Positions 43,515-53,341 are shown, numbered from the stretch's first letter. The stretch is DNA of 64,000 nucleotides from Cyanobacteria bacterium REEB67 (GCA_018971775.1 JAGXAB010000005.1:1-64000); one strand, 5' to 3'. The notes: generated from the letters alone by a model not told the origin. Program-made: numbers and translations.

Positions 43515-46024
43515 GCGAGACGCAGCGGGAAATGCCGATCGAAACCGAAGCTGACACTGAAACTGGATCTGGACCTGGATCTGGACCTGGAACTATTTCA
43601 AGTACCAAAACAAGAAAGCTGATGATTTCGGTCCTGTCTGCAAAGGCGATGCCGCCCCGATTGCGCATCCCTTACCTGCGCATCCCTTACCTGCGCAACT
43701 ATTACCTGCGCAACCGTTTCTGGCGCCATGCCGGACCTTTTTTCCTCTTTGTCCTCGTGCTCATTTTTACTATTTTTTCCAGCTTCTCCAAACGTGTTCT
43801 GGGTATGTCTCTGGTCTTCGACTCAGCCATGTATCTACACTCCAGTGTTTGCGTCCTCAATTACATGAAGACGCTCCTCACCTTTCATCTGCCCAGTGCC
43901 GATGCTTACAAGCTGTTAGTCGAGGGCGTCCTGCTCGACGGACCGGTGCTGCCTATATTAGGTGGGACATTCTTTGCTCTGCTCGGCCTTGCTCCCAGTA
44001 CAAAAGACATCAATGCCGCCCTCTTCCTGCAGGCTATTCTTCAGGCTTGCGCAGCTCTGCTCGTCTATAAGATCAGCCTCGATCTGACCAGGAAGCGCGC
44101 ACCAGCATTAATCGCCGGCTATGCCTGGGGTTTTTATCCTGCCGCCATACTTGGTGCCGGCAAATTTATGACCGAGATCCTCTCGACCTGCCTGATACTC
44201 TCTCTGGTGCTGGCCGTCACTCGCATCAAGAAAGCGAGACGCGCCTTCGTCGCCGGCATGCTGATCGGCCTGATTGCTCTTACAAAGGCAGCCTTAGCTC
44301 CAGCCGCCGGAATAGTCGTCATCTTCGGCTTCGCCTATCTGCTGATCAATCGCACGCCCTGGCGCCTGGTCTTGAAATCGGCGCTTGCCACCGCCTGCGG
44401 TGTGGCACTGATTCTGGGCCCCTGGGTAATTTTCACTCATAAAATTACCGGCAAAATGATGATTACCACGAATCGTCAGCCGACACACAATCTGGTCAGC
44501 GGCGTCAATCCCGAAAATGACGGCTGGGCGTCTCTACCGGAGACGCCGTTGGGAGCCATGTTTAGCGAAGATGATCCGGCCCTGCCTTCGGCCGTCGGCA
44601 TCGCATTGCCGGAGGCTTCTTACGAGCTGCAATTGATGGCGCGCAAGATCGTTCGCCTCTTTGCCCAGCCCTGGAACGATTACCGGTTGAATTGTTTGCT
44701 CGTGCCGCTCTTTGCCCAGATCGGCTGGCACAAACTGGTCCTCGCCTTTGGCCTGTTCGGCATCGTCGCCTTGCTCATGGACATCGCCCGTAAGGATGTC
44801 GAACGCACAAAAGAGATGCACGCCCAGAAAATAGAACTGATTTTCTGCCTGCTCGTCATCCTTTTAATCGGACATTTTATCTATCTGCCCTTCGTCGCCT
44901 GCAGTCGCTATGGTTTTACCGCCATGCCGATCCTGACAATTTTTGCCGTCCTCGGACTGAGTCGTTTGTTTGGCCTCGGCAGGCAATTCTGGTCGGCCCT
45001 TGTTGCCCTGGCCTTCGCCATCTTCGCCTTCGAATTCAACATCGTCAAATTCCTGCAAGGGCAGGTGATGAACAATCAAAATATCGACGTCCTGTTCTGG
45101 GCCACTGTCTTTAAAATTGCCCTCTGTCTGACCGGCGTCCTGCTTTTGACGCGCATACTTCGCCGACATACCGGCTTCAGAACACTACCCTGGTCCATTA
45201 ATGGTTTCCTCGGCGTTTTCCTCACTTTGCTCCTTTGCACGATTAGCGTCGATACTTACTGCGAGCCGATGAACGGTGAACTGATCTTCAAGTTTTCCAA
45301 CAGCCAACCGCTGCACCGAAGTTGCGTCCTCAGTGAAAACGAAGTGAAAAATCCGCATTTGAAAGCGGCTTATCTCCTCCTCGACTCTCGCACCAAAACA
45401 ACGATACTTGGTCGGATGAATGTAAATGGCCAGCTACAGAGTCTCTTTTTAGCACCCTTCTATCTCGTACATCCAGAGGCCAATATCGAAGGTTGCTACG
45501 AGATGTTTGCCAAATTGAGATTTCAACGCGGAGCCGAGCTCAATCAGTGGTATCTGGCCGAAATACCGACGAGCATGCTCAAAGCCGGCAGGAACGATAT
45601 CACAGTCACTCCCGAACCTAAATATGTCCTCTCGGTAAATGGTAGCCCGAGGAGTCGTTATCTACAGGGCAACTACGTCAGCTTGCCGTCGCTCACCTAC
45701 TTCAGCCCGACCCTATTGATGAACGATCTCGATGGTTATGACGCCCGTCCGCGTCAGACGTTTTATGTCTGCAGCGGCAAAGACAAACGAATCGAAGGCA
45801 GCCTCGATCGCAATTTCGACGCAGACTATGAACGCACTAATCTAAACGCTCTCGTCCTGCTCGTTTACGAAAAGCCGGCGCCATCGACCCCGGCTCAAAA
45901 TGCAGGGCAAGTAGTCGGAGCGGCAAACGCGAAAAATGCGCCAACTGAAGCGCAGCCTACCGCCCTGACCAACACCTTCCCCCAGAAAATCAATCTTTAT
46001 CAGTTTGAGGTGGCGCCGCATTAG
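43511..46024 (+). CDS. GT39-like polytopic membrane glycosyltransferase
   Basis: This 837-residue protein starts at GTG, overlapping the previous stop by four bases. After a ~75-residue polar region with two tandem repeats, a polytopic domain follows (FFLFVLVLIFTIFSSF, LFLQAILQACAALLVYKISL, AGYAWGFYPAAILGAGKF, LVLAVTRIKKARRAFVAGML, and more). This resembles the ArnT/PMT superfamily that uses polyprenyl-phosphate sugars. A C-terminal ~230-residue soluble part lies probably outside the membrane. A catalytic Asp/Glu pair in the first extracytoplasmic loop (FDSAMYLHSSV) is plausible but not proven. With the MBOAT/SGNH genes it suggests modification of a surface glycan. It overlaps topB by 35 bases in convergent orientation. 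Confidence 0.75.
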   Translation: MSETQREMPIETEADTETGSGPGSGPGTISSTKTRKLMISVLSAKAMPPRLRIPYLRIPYLRNYYLRNRFWRHAGPFFLFVLVLIFTIFSSFSKRVLGMSLVFDSAMYLHSSVCVLNYMKTLLTFHLPSADAYKLLVEGVLLDGPVLPILGGTFFALLGLAPSTKDINAALFLQAILQACAALLVYKISLDLTRKRAPALIAGYAWGFYPAAILGAGKFMTEILSTCLILSLVLAVTRIKKARRAFVAGMLIGLIALTKAALAPAAGIVVIFGFAYLLINRTPWRLVLKSALATACGVALILGPWVIFTHKITGKMMITTNRQPTHNLVSGVNPENDGWASLPETPLGAMFSEDDPALPSAVGIALPEASYELQLMARKIVRLFAQPWNDYRLNCLLVPLFAQIGWHKLVLAFGLFGIVALLMDIARKDVERTKEMHAQKIELIFCLLVILLIGHFIYLPFVACSRYGFTAMPILTIFAVLGLSRLFGLGRQFWSALVALAFAIFAFEFNIVKFLQGQVMNNQNIDVLFWATVFKIALCLTGVLLLTRILRRHTGFRTLPWSINGFLGVFLTLLLCTISVDTYCEPMNGELIFKFSNSQPLHRSCVLSENEVKNPHLKAAYLLLDSRTKTTILGRMNVNGQLQSLFLAPFYLVHPEANIEGCYEMFAKLRFQRGAELNQWYLAEIPTSMLKAGRNDITVTPEPKYVLSVNGSPRSRYLQGNYVSLPSLTYFSPTLLMNDLDGYDARPRQTFYVCSGKDKRIEGSLDRNFDADYERTNLNALVLLVYEKPAPSTPAQNAGQVVGAANAKNAPTEAQPTALTNTFPQKINLYQFEVAPH
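43565..43588 (+). repeat. Two 12-bp tandem repeats (Gly-Ser-Gly-Pro)
   Basis: Two exact copies of GGATCTGGACCT encode Gly-Ser-Gly-Pro in the polar N-terminus of the GT39-like protein, followed by a third partial copy. Confidence 0.85.
43664..43708 (+). repeat. Three 15-bp tandem repeats (Leu-Arg-Ile-Pro-Tyr)
   Basis: Two exact copies of CGCATCCCTTACCTG and one diverged copy (CGCAACTATTACCTG) encode RIPYL-RIPYL-RNYYL just before the first membrane segment of the GT39-like protein. A fourth, more divergent unit may follow. Confidence 0.85.
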
Positions 46025-48590
46025 CGGTTCCGGCTGCGGCGGTGGCGCTTGCACCCGCTCCGTTTCCAGCAAATTCCAGACGCACCTTAAACTCGTCGTT
46101 CAAGACGAGATAAGCATCATAGGTGCCAGAACCGTCTTTTTTCTTGAAACCTTTGATCAGCTCGGTACGCCTATCGGTGATCAGAGACTTCATCTGGTCA
46201 TCGGTGAGCGCCTTGAAGTTTTGTTCGCGCCAGATACTGAGCGTACAACCTTCTTTCCAGCGGCTACAACCGGCGCCGCGCGGGGTCAGCCGCACTACGC
46301 CTTGACCGCACTGCGGGCAGGGACCGAGCGTAGTCATGGCCTTAGCAGGCGTCGAAGCGGCACCACCGGCGGTGCCGCCATCGGCATTATCTTTTGCCCC
46401 TGTGCCATCAAGCGAAGTGATTGAACCGAAACCTTCAAGCACCACCTTGAAATTTTCACCGACGACGAGCACGGCGTCGTAAGTACCCGAGCCATCTTTC
46501 TTTTTAAAACCTTTGATCTCTTTGGTGCGACCCTTCGTGACCAGATCTTTGATCTGAGTGTCGGTCAACTCCTTGCCGCGCTGTTCGCGCCAGATCGTAA
46601 AGGTGCAACCTTCCTTCCAGCGGTGGCAACCGGCTCCCTTCGGAGTCATGCGCACCACGCCCTGCTTGCACTGCGGGCAGGCGCCGATGCCGTCCGTCGG
46701 CTTAGGTGAAAAAGCCGAGGCCGAAGCTGTAACATCAGGCAAAATGGTGCGCACAAAGGAGGCGATGTCGTCTTCGAATTTATTCAAAGCGAGCTTACCG
46801 TCCTGCATATCGGCGAGACGCTGCTCCCAGGAAGCGGTCAGGGCGATATCGCGCAGGTCATGGTGGATCTGAGCAATCAGGGCGCGCCCCTTTTCGGTCG
46901 GCACCAGGGCTTTTTTACTGCGCTCGATATACTGGGTCTGCAAAAGACGCTCGATGATCGCCGCGCGCGTAGCAGGCGTACCGAGGCCACGCTGTTTCAT
47001 GTAGGAGGCCAGATCCTCGTCGTCGATTTCCTGACCGGCATTTTTCATCGCTGTCAGCAAGCTGCCGTCGTCATATGGTTTTGGTGGATTTGTTTTGCTT
47101 TCCTTGAGCTCGACTTTGCGCTTGTCGACCATTTGGCCGACTTCCAGAGGCGGCAAGACCTGCGCCTCATCGGAGCCCTTATCTTTGCCTTTGGTTTTCT
47201 TGCCGTCATCGTCTTCCCCCTTGGCGTTGAGTGCCTTGGGATCGATGGCTGTCCAGCCGGGGTCGCGCAATACGACACCACGCGCCCTGAACGTATGTTC
47301 AGCCAGGGCAATCATCGCGGTGGTTTCATCGCGGATTTCCGGCGGCAGGAAAATACTTAAAAATCTGGTGACGACAAGCTGATAGATATTGCTCTGCTTT
47401 TCGGGCAGGGTCTTGGGAGGCGGATTGTGCGTAGGAATGATCGCATGGTGGTCGGTAAGCTTGGTGTCATCGACATAGCTCTTGGACAGCCGGGGCCGCA
47501 ATAGAGCTGTTGTAATCGAGCCGGGAACGATGTTTTCGGCGGCGAAGGCAGCCAGTGTCCTGGCACTGGTAGCAGGATTTTTCAAAATCGTCGAGAGAAT
47601 GCGCGGCAACTCTTGCACCATGTCGTTAGAGAGATGGCGTGATTCCGTTCTCGGATAAGAAATCAACTTATGCTCTTCGTAGAGACTCTGGGCAATCACC
47701 AGGGTCTCGGCGGCCGTATAACCGAAACGTTTATTGGCGTCCTTCTGCAGCGTCAGCAAGTCGTAGAGCGGGGGTGCCTTTGTCTTTTTCTCGGCGGTGA
47801 CCACGGAGAGCACCTTACCCTGGGCAGCGGGAGTAGATGCTTTGACTATGCCCTGGGCGGCGGCCTTGTCCTGAAGGCGCGTTTGTCCATCAGCTCCGGG
47901 CGTGATGTAGCGCGCGATAAAACCGGGCTCGAAGGTAGCGAGGATCTCATAAAATGGAGCGGATTTGAAATTTTCGATGGCCAGCTGGCGCTCGACGATC
48001 AAAGCAAGAGTCGGTGTCTGGACGCGACCGACAGTACAAAGTTGACGATTGATCGTCGTATAGGCCCGGGTAAAATTGAGACCGACAACCCAATCGGCCT
48101 GAGCGCGAGCTGTAGCAGCGCTGGCCAGGTTATCGAAGTCGGCGGAGGGCTTGAGCTTGCCGAGACCGTCTTTGATGGCGTCCGAGGTCAGGGAACTTAT
48201 CCAGAGCCGCTCAATAGGCTTGGCACTGCCGGTCAGTTTGTAGATCAGACGAAAGATGTGCTCACCTTCGCGTCCGGCGTCAGTCGCGCAGATGATCGAT
48301 GTCGTGGCCGAATCGAGAAAAAATCTTTTGATCGTATTAAATTGATTTCTAGTCTTGTCGACGACCCGATATTTCCACTCCTCGGGAATCATCGGCAACT
48401 GATTGAGACGCCAGGGACCGCCCCAGGCGGCATTCATCTCTTCGGGCTCGGCTAGAGTGACGAGGTGACCGAAGGCGTAGGTGACGATATAACCGTTGCC
48501 TTCGTAGTATCCATCCTTCTTATTGCCGGCCCCGACGACCGTGGCTATATCTCTGGCGACCGAGGGCTTTTCGGTTAGAACGACTTTCAA
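45990..48590 (-). CDS. topB: DNA topoisomerase III
   Basis: This 866-residue type IA topoisomerase has the Toprim domain with TEKPSVARDIA at the start and ATDAGREGEHIF at ~98-109. The catalytic tyrosine lies in HKLISYPRTESRHLS, and GRVQTPTLALIVERQ is the family signature. The C-terminus has two ~85-residue repeats (CPQCKQGVVRMTPKGAGC..., CPQCGQGVVRLTPRGAGC...), each with two CxxC-like cysteine pairs. TopB decatenates DNA and resolves recombination intermediates. Its last 35 bases overlap the end of the GT39-like gene on the other strand. Confidence 0.95.
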   Translation of the reverse strand: MKVVLTEKPSVARDIATVVGAGNKKDGYYEGNGYIVTYAFGHLVTLAEPEEMNAAWGGPWRLNQLPMIPEEWKYRVVDKTRNQFNTIKRFFLDSATTSIICATDAGREGEHIFRLIYKLTGSAKPIERLWISSLTSDAIKDGLGKLKPSADFDNLASAATARAQADWVVGLNFTRAYTTINRQLCTVGRVQTPTLALIVERQLAIENFKSAPFYEILATFEPGFIARYITPGADGQTRLQDKAAAQGIVKASTPAAQGKVLSVVTAEKKTKAPPLYDLLTLQKDANKRFGYTAAETLVIAQSLYEEHKLISYPRTESRHLSNDMVQELPRILSTILKNPATSARTLAAFAAENIVPGSITTALLRPRLSKSYVDDTKLTDHHAIIPTHNPPPKTLPEKQSNIYQLVVTRFLSIFLPPEIRDETTAMIALAEHTFRARGVVLRDPGWTAIDPKALNAKGEDDDGKKTKGKDKGSDEAQVLPPLEVGQMVDKRKVELKESKTNPPKPYDDGSLLTAMKNAGQEIDDEDLASYMKQRGLGTPATRAAIIERLLQTQYIERSKKALVPTEKGRALIAQIHHDLRDIALTASWEQRLADMQDGKLALNKFEDDIASFVRTILPDVTASASAFSPKPTDGIGACPQCKQGVVRMTPKGAGCHRWKEGCTFTIWREQRGKELTDTQIKDLVTKGRTKEIKGFKKKDGSGTYDAVLVVGENFKVVLEGFGSITSLDGTGAKDNADGGTAGGAASTPAKAMTTLGPCPQCGQGVVRLTPRGAGCSRWKEGCTLSIWREQNFKALTDDQMKSLITDRRTELIKGFKKKDGSGTYDAYLVLNDEFKVRLEFAGNGAGASATAAAGTANAAPPQTDKD

Positions 48591-48700
48591 TAGGATATAT
48601 CCAACAGGAAATATTGGGGCAGGCGTAACTTATATGAGACGGCATATTTTGGCGCATTTGCCTCAAAAGGTAAAGGCTAAGCAGAGCCCGAGGCTGAAAA

Positions 48701-49873
48701 TTAATTGCTAATAACGCCTATTTTGAGCAGATGATCGAGGCTGTCTTCGATCAAGCTGAAGAGACGCCGCAACTTGGCGCTGGTGAGCCGCTGAAATTCG
48801 AGGAAGGGCACTTGATGCACGAAGCTGACCGAAGAAACGGTCTGCTTTGTGGTATCAGCACTGACTACAAGTTTCCAAAATTTAGATTGATCACCGACGA
48901 TATCGGGACGTAACAAAATCTCGGCGATGCGATCGACCGAAAGCAGCATCTGCAGCACCTGCGGCTCGGTGGCGCTGAAAAGATAGGCGGCATTGCTGTC
49001 GACCGAACTGATGCCGGTTTTGATCTTGCGCTTTGCCCCGACCGATTGTGCAATCGAACTGTAGAGATTGACGAGCTTACGCTCCCAGGCCGGTCTGTAA
49101 TGCTTGTCTTCAACCCCAAAAGAAAGCTTGGTCGACTTGAGGGGTTGGACGCGCGCTTCCATGGTGACGACGACGTCACCAAATGCAGTGTCATATGCGC
49201 AGGTCAATTTAATCGGCCATTTCTTATAGCGGCGCTCCAGAGTCGGCCCGGGAACGATCAAATCGGTGGCGGCGTAACTGATCGGCGGCGTGAATTCGGC
49301 GTCGATATCGGTGGCAAGGCGCGTCCAGCGATCGCAGACGTCCATCAAACCGTAGCGAATATTTAAAGTGGGCAGGGCATCGCGGATGTCTCGCCAGCTC
49401 CAGCCCTCACGCTCCTGGCTTTTTTCCAGGAAGCCCAGCTTCAGACATTGCAGCCAGGTGATTTCTGCCAGAGCTTCGATCTGATAGCGATCAGTAGCCG
49501 AACCGGAGAGGTCGAGCTCGGCCAGATTGCGCAGAGGAAAAATATAGTCGATATAGTTGTCCGGTAGTGTCATCTTGCCGAGATCGAGACAACAGAGGTC
49601 GGTCAAATAGGCAAGATTTTCCAGGTCCTGCGGCAGAATGCTCTTATCGCGAAGGGTGAGCGCCCAGAGATCGTCACCTCTCATATCCTGTAAAAAATTG
49701 AGCCCGTCCTCGGGCAAGCGCCGCAGTACCAGCAGGATAGCGTCGTCGTAGGAGACACTGATGCGGCCCCTGGCCTCACCGATATAGATTTCCTCGTCGA
49801 GATACACGGAAAAGAGCTGACCAAGGGAACGGTCTGGCGGAAAGCTTAAAATTCGCGCATCGTCCTGCCGCAT
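48701..49873 (-). CDS. Hypothetical protein with leucine-rich-repeat-like N-terminal half
   Basis: This 390-residue protein has no signal peptide. Residues ~65-160 show an irregular LRR-like ladder (LWALTLRDKSILPQDLENLA, LTDLCCLDLGKMTLP, LRNLAELDLSGSATDRYQIE, ITWLQCLKLGF). The second half has beta-rich stretches (WPIKLTCAYDTAFGDVVVTM, SKFWKLVVSADTTKQTVSSV) and no recognised domain. It precedes topB by 110 bases on the same strand and may be co-transcribed. The LRR call is by pattern. Confidence 0.55.
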   Translation of the reverse strand: MRQDDARILSFPPDRSLGQLFSVYLDEEIYIGEARGRISVSYDDAILLVLRRLPEDGLNFLQDMRGDDLWALTLRDKSILPQDLENLAYLTDLCCLDLGKMTLPDNYIDYIFPLRNLAELDLSGSATDRYQIEALAEITWLQCLKLGFLEKSQEREGWSWRDIRDALPTLNIRYGLMDVCDRWTRLATDIDAEFTPPISYAATDLIVPGPTLERRYKKWPIKLTCAYDTAFGDVVVTMEARVQPLKSTKLSFGVEDKHYRPAWERKLVNLYSSIAQSVGAKRKIKTGISSVDSNAAYLFSATEPQVLQMLLSVDRIAEILLRPDIVGDQSKFWKLVVSADTTKQTVSSVSFVHQVPFLEFQRLTSAKLRRLFSLIEDSLDHLLKIGVISN

Positions 49874-50008
49874 TTGAGTAATGTTTCGGCCTGCCCGATC
49901 TTCTCGATCTCTAAGTAGGTACTATATGGGCAATAGTTACCCTCGATTGAGCCTTCCTAAACGGGACGCGAGGAGCGAGAAGGCAGACGGGCAGCCCTTT
50001 GAGGCTGT

Positions 50009-50611
50009 GTGACCGATAAGATCAGGAGGGGCATAAATGCCGAGCTGCAAATGTCGATGAAATTGCTAGAAAGCGACCGCCTGATTTTACGCGAGCTGCG
50101 CGGCGGCGACGCCGAGCGCGTCGAACGTTACGCCAACGACGAAGAGATCAATCGCTACCTAATCTTTGGCGATCTGGCCAGACGGCCCGGTGCCGAAAAA
50201 TATGTGGCGCAGGCGATGAAAAATGCCACTCTTCCGCTCGCCGAAAGGCGAAGTTTCAAGCTGGCGATTTTGTTGAAAGAGGAAGACGCGAATTTCATCG
50301 GCTCCTGCTGGCTCGACATCGCAGAGAAAGCGCATCGGCGGGCCACAGTCGGTTATTTCATCGACAAGGCCTACTGGGGAAGAGGCTATGCCGGCGAAGC
50401 TCTGGCCGCCCTTCTGCAGTTTGGCTTCGAAACACTGGGCTTGCATCGCATCGAAGCCACCTGTGACGCCGGCCACAAGGCGACCAGGCGCGTCCTCGAA
50501 AGAGGCGGACTGACGCGCGAAGCGAGACTGAGACAGCATCGCCCCAGGCAAAATGGATGGAGCGACTCGATCCTGTATGCAATCATAGAAAAGGACAGCG
50601 CGACGCCCTGA
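50009..50611 (+). CDS. GNAT N-acetyltransferase (RimJ/RimL type)
   Basis: This protein has 200 residues from GTG 50009, or ~186 from ATG 50051/50057. The RimJ/RimL-type signature ESDRLILRELRGGDAERVERY is followed by the acetyl-CoA segment ATVGYFIDKAYWGRGYAGEALAALLQFGFETLGLHRIEATCDAGHKATRRVLERGG, seen as V-x-x-x-WGRGYA. These enzymes acetylate protein N-termini, amino acids or antibiotics; the substrate here is unknown. A strong AGGAGGGG at 50024-50031 fits a seven-codon frame (ATG 50037) better than either in-frame start. Confidence 0.88.
   Translation: MTDKIRRGINAELQMSMKLLESDRLILRELRGGDAERVERYANDEEINRYLIFGDLARRPGAEKYVAQAMKNATLPLAERRSFKLAILLKEEDANFIGSCWLDIAEKAHRRATVGYFIDKAYWGRGYAGEALAALLQFGFETLGLHRIEATCDAGHKATRRVLERGGLTREARLRQHRPRQNGWSDSILYAIIEKDSATP
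50037..50060 (+). other. Seven-codon frame with ideal ribosome site before the GNAT core start
   Basis: ATG 50037 lies five bases after AGGAGGGG and opens MPSCKCR, whose TGA overlaps the ATG at 50057 of the GNAT frame (ATGA). This could be a translation-coupling mini-ORF, or the ribosome site may serve the downstream ATGs poorly. Confidence 0.3.
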
Positions 50612-50752
50612 TTCCAAGCCGCTTTGCCGAACTGGGAAAGACTTGTAAAGACAGGCCCGGTCAAGACCCTGAACGAGTCAGATTTATGTCAAAATATGGC
50701 CTCTCTAGAAGGCTCTAGTGCCCCCGGGGCAACACATACATAGGTCTAGGCA

Positions 50753-53341
50753 ATGTCAGCATCCAAGTCAGACACATCATCCGGCGTCAGCCAAAAAGCC
50801 TCGGTCATCGTCGAGGACGATCGCACCGGCACAAGCATCGAAACATTGCGCAGAGCCATGGCCGATCACCTTTACTACAGCCTGGGACGGACACCGGCTA
50901 TGGCCACCAAGCAGGATATCTATCTGGCCATCGCGCTGACGGTCAGAGACCGCTTGCTGCACCGCTGGCTCAATACCGCCGAGACTTATTTCAGCCAGGA
51001 CGCCCGCATCGTCTGCTATCTCTCCGCCGAATTTTTGATGGGTCCTCAACTGGCCAACAACCTTGTCAGCCTCGGTCTTTACAAACAATTCGAAAAAGCA
51101 CTTGAGGAGTCCGGCCTCGATCTGCAAGAGGTAATCATGCAGGAGGAAGAGCCCGGCCTGGGCAACGGCGGTCTCGGCCGATTAGCCGCATGCTATCTCG
51201 ACAGTATGGCCACTTTGAACATACCGGCGGTCGGTTACGGCATCCGCTATGAATTTGGCATCTTCGACCAGGAGATCCATGACGGCTGGCAGGTGGAAAT
51301 CACTGACAAATGGCTGAGACTGGGCAATCCCTGGGAAATCGACCGGCCGGAAATGGCTGTAGCTGTAGGGTTCGGCGGGACAATCGAAAGCTCGACCGAC
51401 GAAAACGGTGATTTGCACTCGGTCTGGACGCCCAAGCATGTAATCAGTGGCGTCCCCTGCGACACTCTGGTGCCGGGCTACAAAACAAACACGGCCAATA
51501 CACTCAGACTCTGGAAAGCGGAAGCACGCGAGTCATTCAACTTTCAGAAATTCAATTCGGGCGACTACCACGGTGCTGTCATCGACAAAGTCGATTCGGA
51601 AAACGTCTCGAAAGTGCTTTATCCCAATGACGACTTCCAGCGTGGCAAAATCCTCCGCCTTTCCCAACAATATTTCTTCGTCGCCTGCTCGATCAAAGAC
51701 ATGATCCGCTTGCACTTGCTCGCCGACGGCAAGATCGAAAACTTCCACAAAAAAGTGACATTCCAGTTGAACGATACCCACCCTTCTGTGGCAATCGTTG
51801 AACTGATGCGCATCTTCCTCGATGAGTATCAAATGTCCTGGGACAAGGCCTGGTCAATAACAACCCAGACCTTTGCCTATACTAACCATACATTGCTCCC
51901 CGAAGCGCTGGAGCGCTGGTCGGTCGAGCTCTTCGGCGAAGCGCTGCCCAGACACCTGGAAATCATCTACGAAATCAACGCTCGCTTCCTCGATGAAATG
52001 CGCACCAAGTTTCCAAACGATCCAGATCTGATCCGTCGCATCTCGATCATCGACGACAACGACGGTCGCTTCGTGCGCATGGCTCACCTCGCCTGTGTCG
52101 GCAGCTATGCCATCAATGGCGTCGCCGCTTTGCACACCGAATTGCTCAAAAAAGACGTACTGCGTGATTTCTTCAAAATCTATCCGACTAAATTTTCCAA
52201 CAAGACAAACGGCATCACGCCGAGGCGCTTCATAGCCGTCAGCAACCTCGAGTTGACCGATTTGATCACAAGCAAGATTGGCGACAACTGGTTGTCGCAT
52301 CTGGAAGAGCTGAAAAAGCTGGAAGCCTTTGTCGACGACCAAGAATTCGTCTCGCAGTGGAAAGCAGTCAAACGTCTGCAAAAAGAACGCATGGCCGAAT
52401 ACGTCCTGGAAAAAACCGGCATCAATATCGAGCCGGCTTCACTTTTCGATGTACAGGCCAAGCGCTTGCACGAATACAAGCGCCAGCATCTCAATGTCCT
52501 GCATATCATCCACCTCTACAATCAACTGAAGAAAAATCCCAAGCTCGACGTTGCACCGCGCACTTTTTTGTTTGCCGGAAAAGCTGCTCCCGCCTACGTC
52601 GCCGCCAAGTTGATCATCAAATTGATTTGTTCGGTTGGAGAAGTGGTCAATAATGACAGAGATGTGGCAAGCAAGATCAAAGTAGCCTTTGTCCCCGATT
52701 TCAACGTCAAACTCGGCCAGATTCTCTACCCCGCCGCCGACCTGTCCGAGCAGATTTCTACCGCCGGCAAAGAAGCGTCCGGTACAGGCAACATGAAATT
52801 TGCCCTGAACGGCGCTCTGACGATTGGCACCCTCGATGGTGCCAACATCGAAATGCGCGAGCAAATCGGTGCCGACCGTTTCTTCCTCTTCGGCCTGACC
52901 GCCGATCAAGTGAGCGATATGAAAGCAGCCGGATACAGACCGAGAGACTTCTACGAAAAGAGTCAGGATCTAAAAGAAGTGATCGATCTGATTGCCGACG
53001 GTACATTCTCCGACGGCGACAAAGATCTCTTCAAGCCACTGCTCGATTCGCTTCTGGGGAGCGATCCCTTTATGCTGCTCGCTGACTTCGACTCCTACGT
53101 CAAATGCCAGCAAGAAGTCTCCGAGCTCTATCAAAAGCCGGATGAATGGGCCCGCTGGTCGATTCTCAACGTGGCGCGCATGGGCAAATTTTCCTCAGAC
53201 AGATCAATTGCCGAGTATTGCCGCGATATCTGGCATGTCGATCCGGTCAAGGTCGATATCGAAAGCTACCAACAGGAAGAAGCGATGCTCAAAATGCCGG
53301 CCGGCTACAAGGCCGGTAAAGAAGCCATGCGCTGTTTCTAG
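50753..53341 (+). CDS. glgP: Glycogen/maltodextrin phosphorylase
   Basis: This 862-residue PLP enzyme releases glucose-1-phosphate from alpha-1,4-glucans. LMGPQLANNLVSLGLY, EEEPGLGNGGLGRLAACYLDSMATL and KRLHEYKRQHLNVLHIIHLYN are family signatures, and the PLP lysine lies in SGTGNMKFALNGALTIGTLDGANIEM (about residue 681). The length matches bacterial GlgP. No other glycogen gene is adjacent. An AGG five to eight bases before the ATG is the probable ribosome site. Confidence 0.97.
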   Translation: MSASKSDTSSGVSQKASVIVEDDRTGTSIETLRRAMADHLYYSLGRTPAMATKQDIYLAIALTVRDRLLHRWLNTAETYFSQDARIVCYLSAEFLMGPQLANNLVSLGLYKQFEKALEESGLDLQEVIMQEEEPGLGNGGLGRLAACYLDSMATLNIPAVGYGIRYEFGIFDQEIHDGWQVEITDKWLRLGNPWEIDRPEMAVAVGFGGTIESSTDENGDLHSVWTPKHVISGVPCDTLVPGYKTNTANTLRLWKAEARESFNFQKFNSGDYHGAVIDKVDSENVSKVLYPNDDFQRGKILRLSQQYFFVACSIKDMIRLHLLADGKIENFHKKVTFQLNDTHPSVAIVELMRIFLDEYQMSWDKAWSITTQTFAYTNHTLLPEALERWSVELFGEALPRHLEIIYEINARFLDEMRTKFPNDPDLIRRISIIDDNDGRFVRMAHLACVGSYAINGVAALHTELLKKDVLRDFFKIYPTKFSNKTNGITPRRFIAVSNLELTDLITSKIGDNWLSHLEELKKLEAFVDDQEFVSQWKAVKRLQKERMAEYVLEKTGINIEPASLFDVQAKRLHEYKRQHLNVLHIIHLYNQLKKNPKLDVAPRTFLFAGKAAPAYVAAKLIIKLICSVGEVVNNDRDVASKIKVAFVPDFNVKLGQILYPAADLSEQISTAGKEASGTGNMKFALNGALTIGTLDGANIEMREQIGADRFFLFGLTADQVSDMKAAGYRPRDFYEKSQDLKEVIDLIADGTFSDGDKDLFKPLLDSLLGSDPFMLLADFDSYVKCQQEVSELYQKPDEWARWSILNVARMGKFSSDRSIAEYCRDIWHVDPVKVDIESYQQEEAMLKMPAGYKAGKEAMRCF

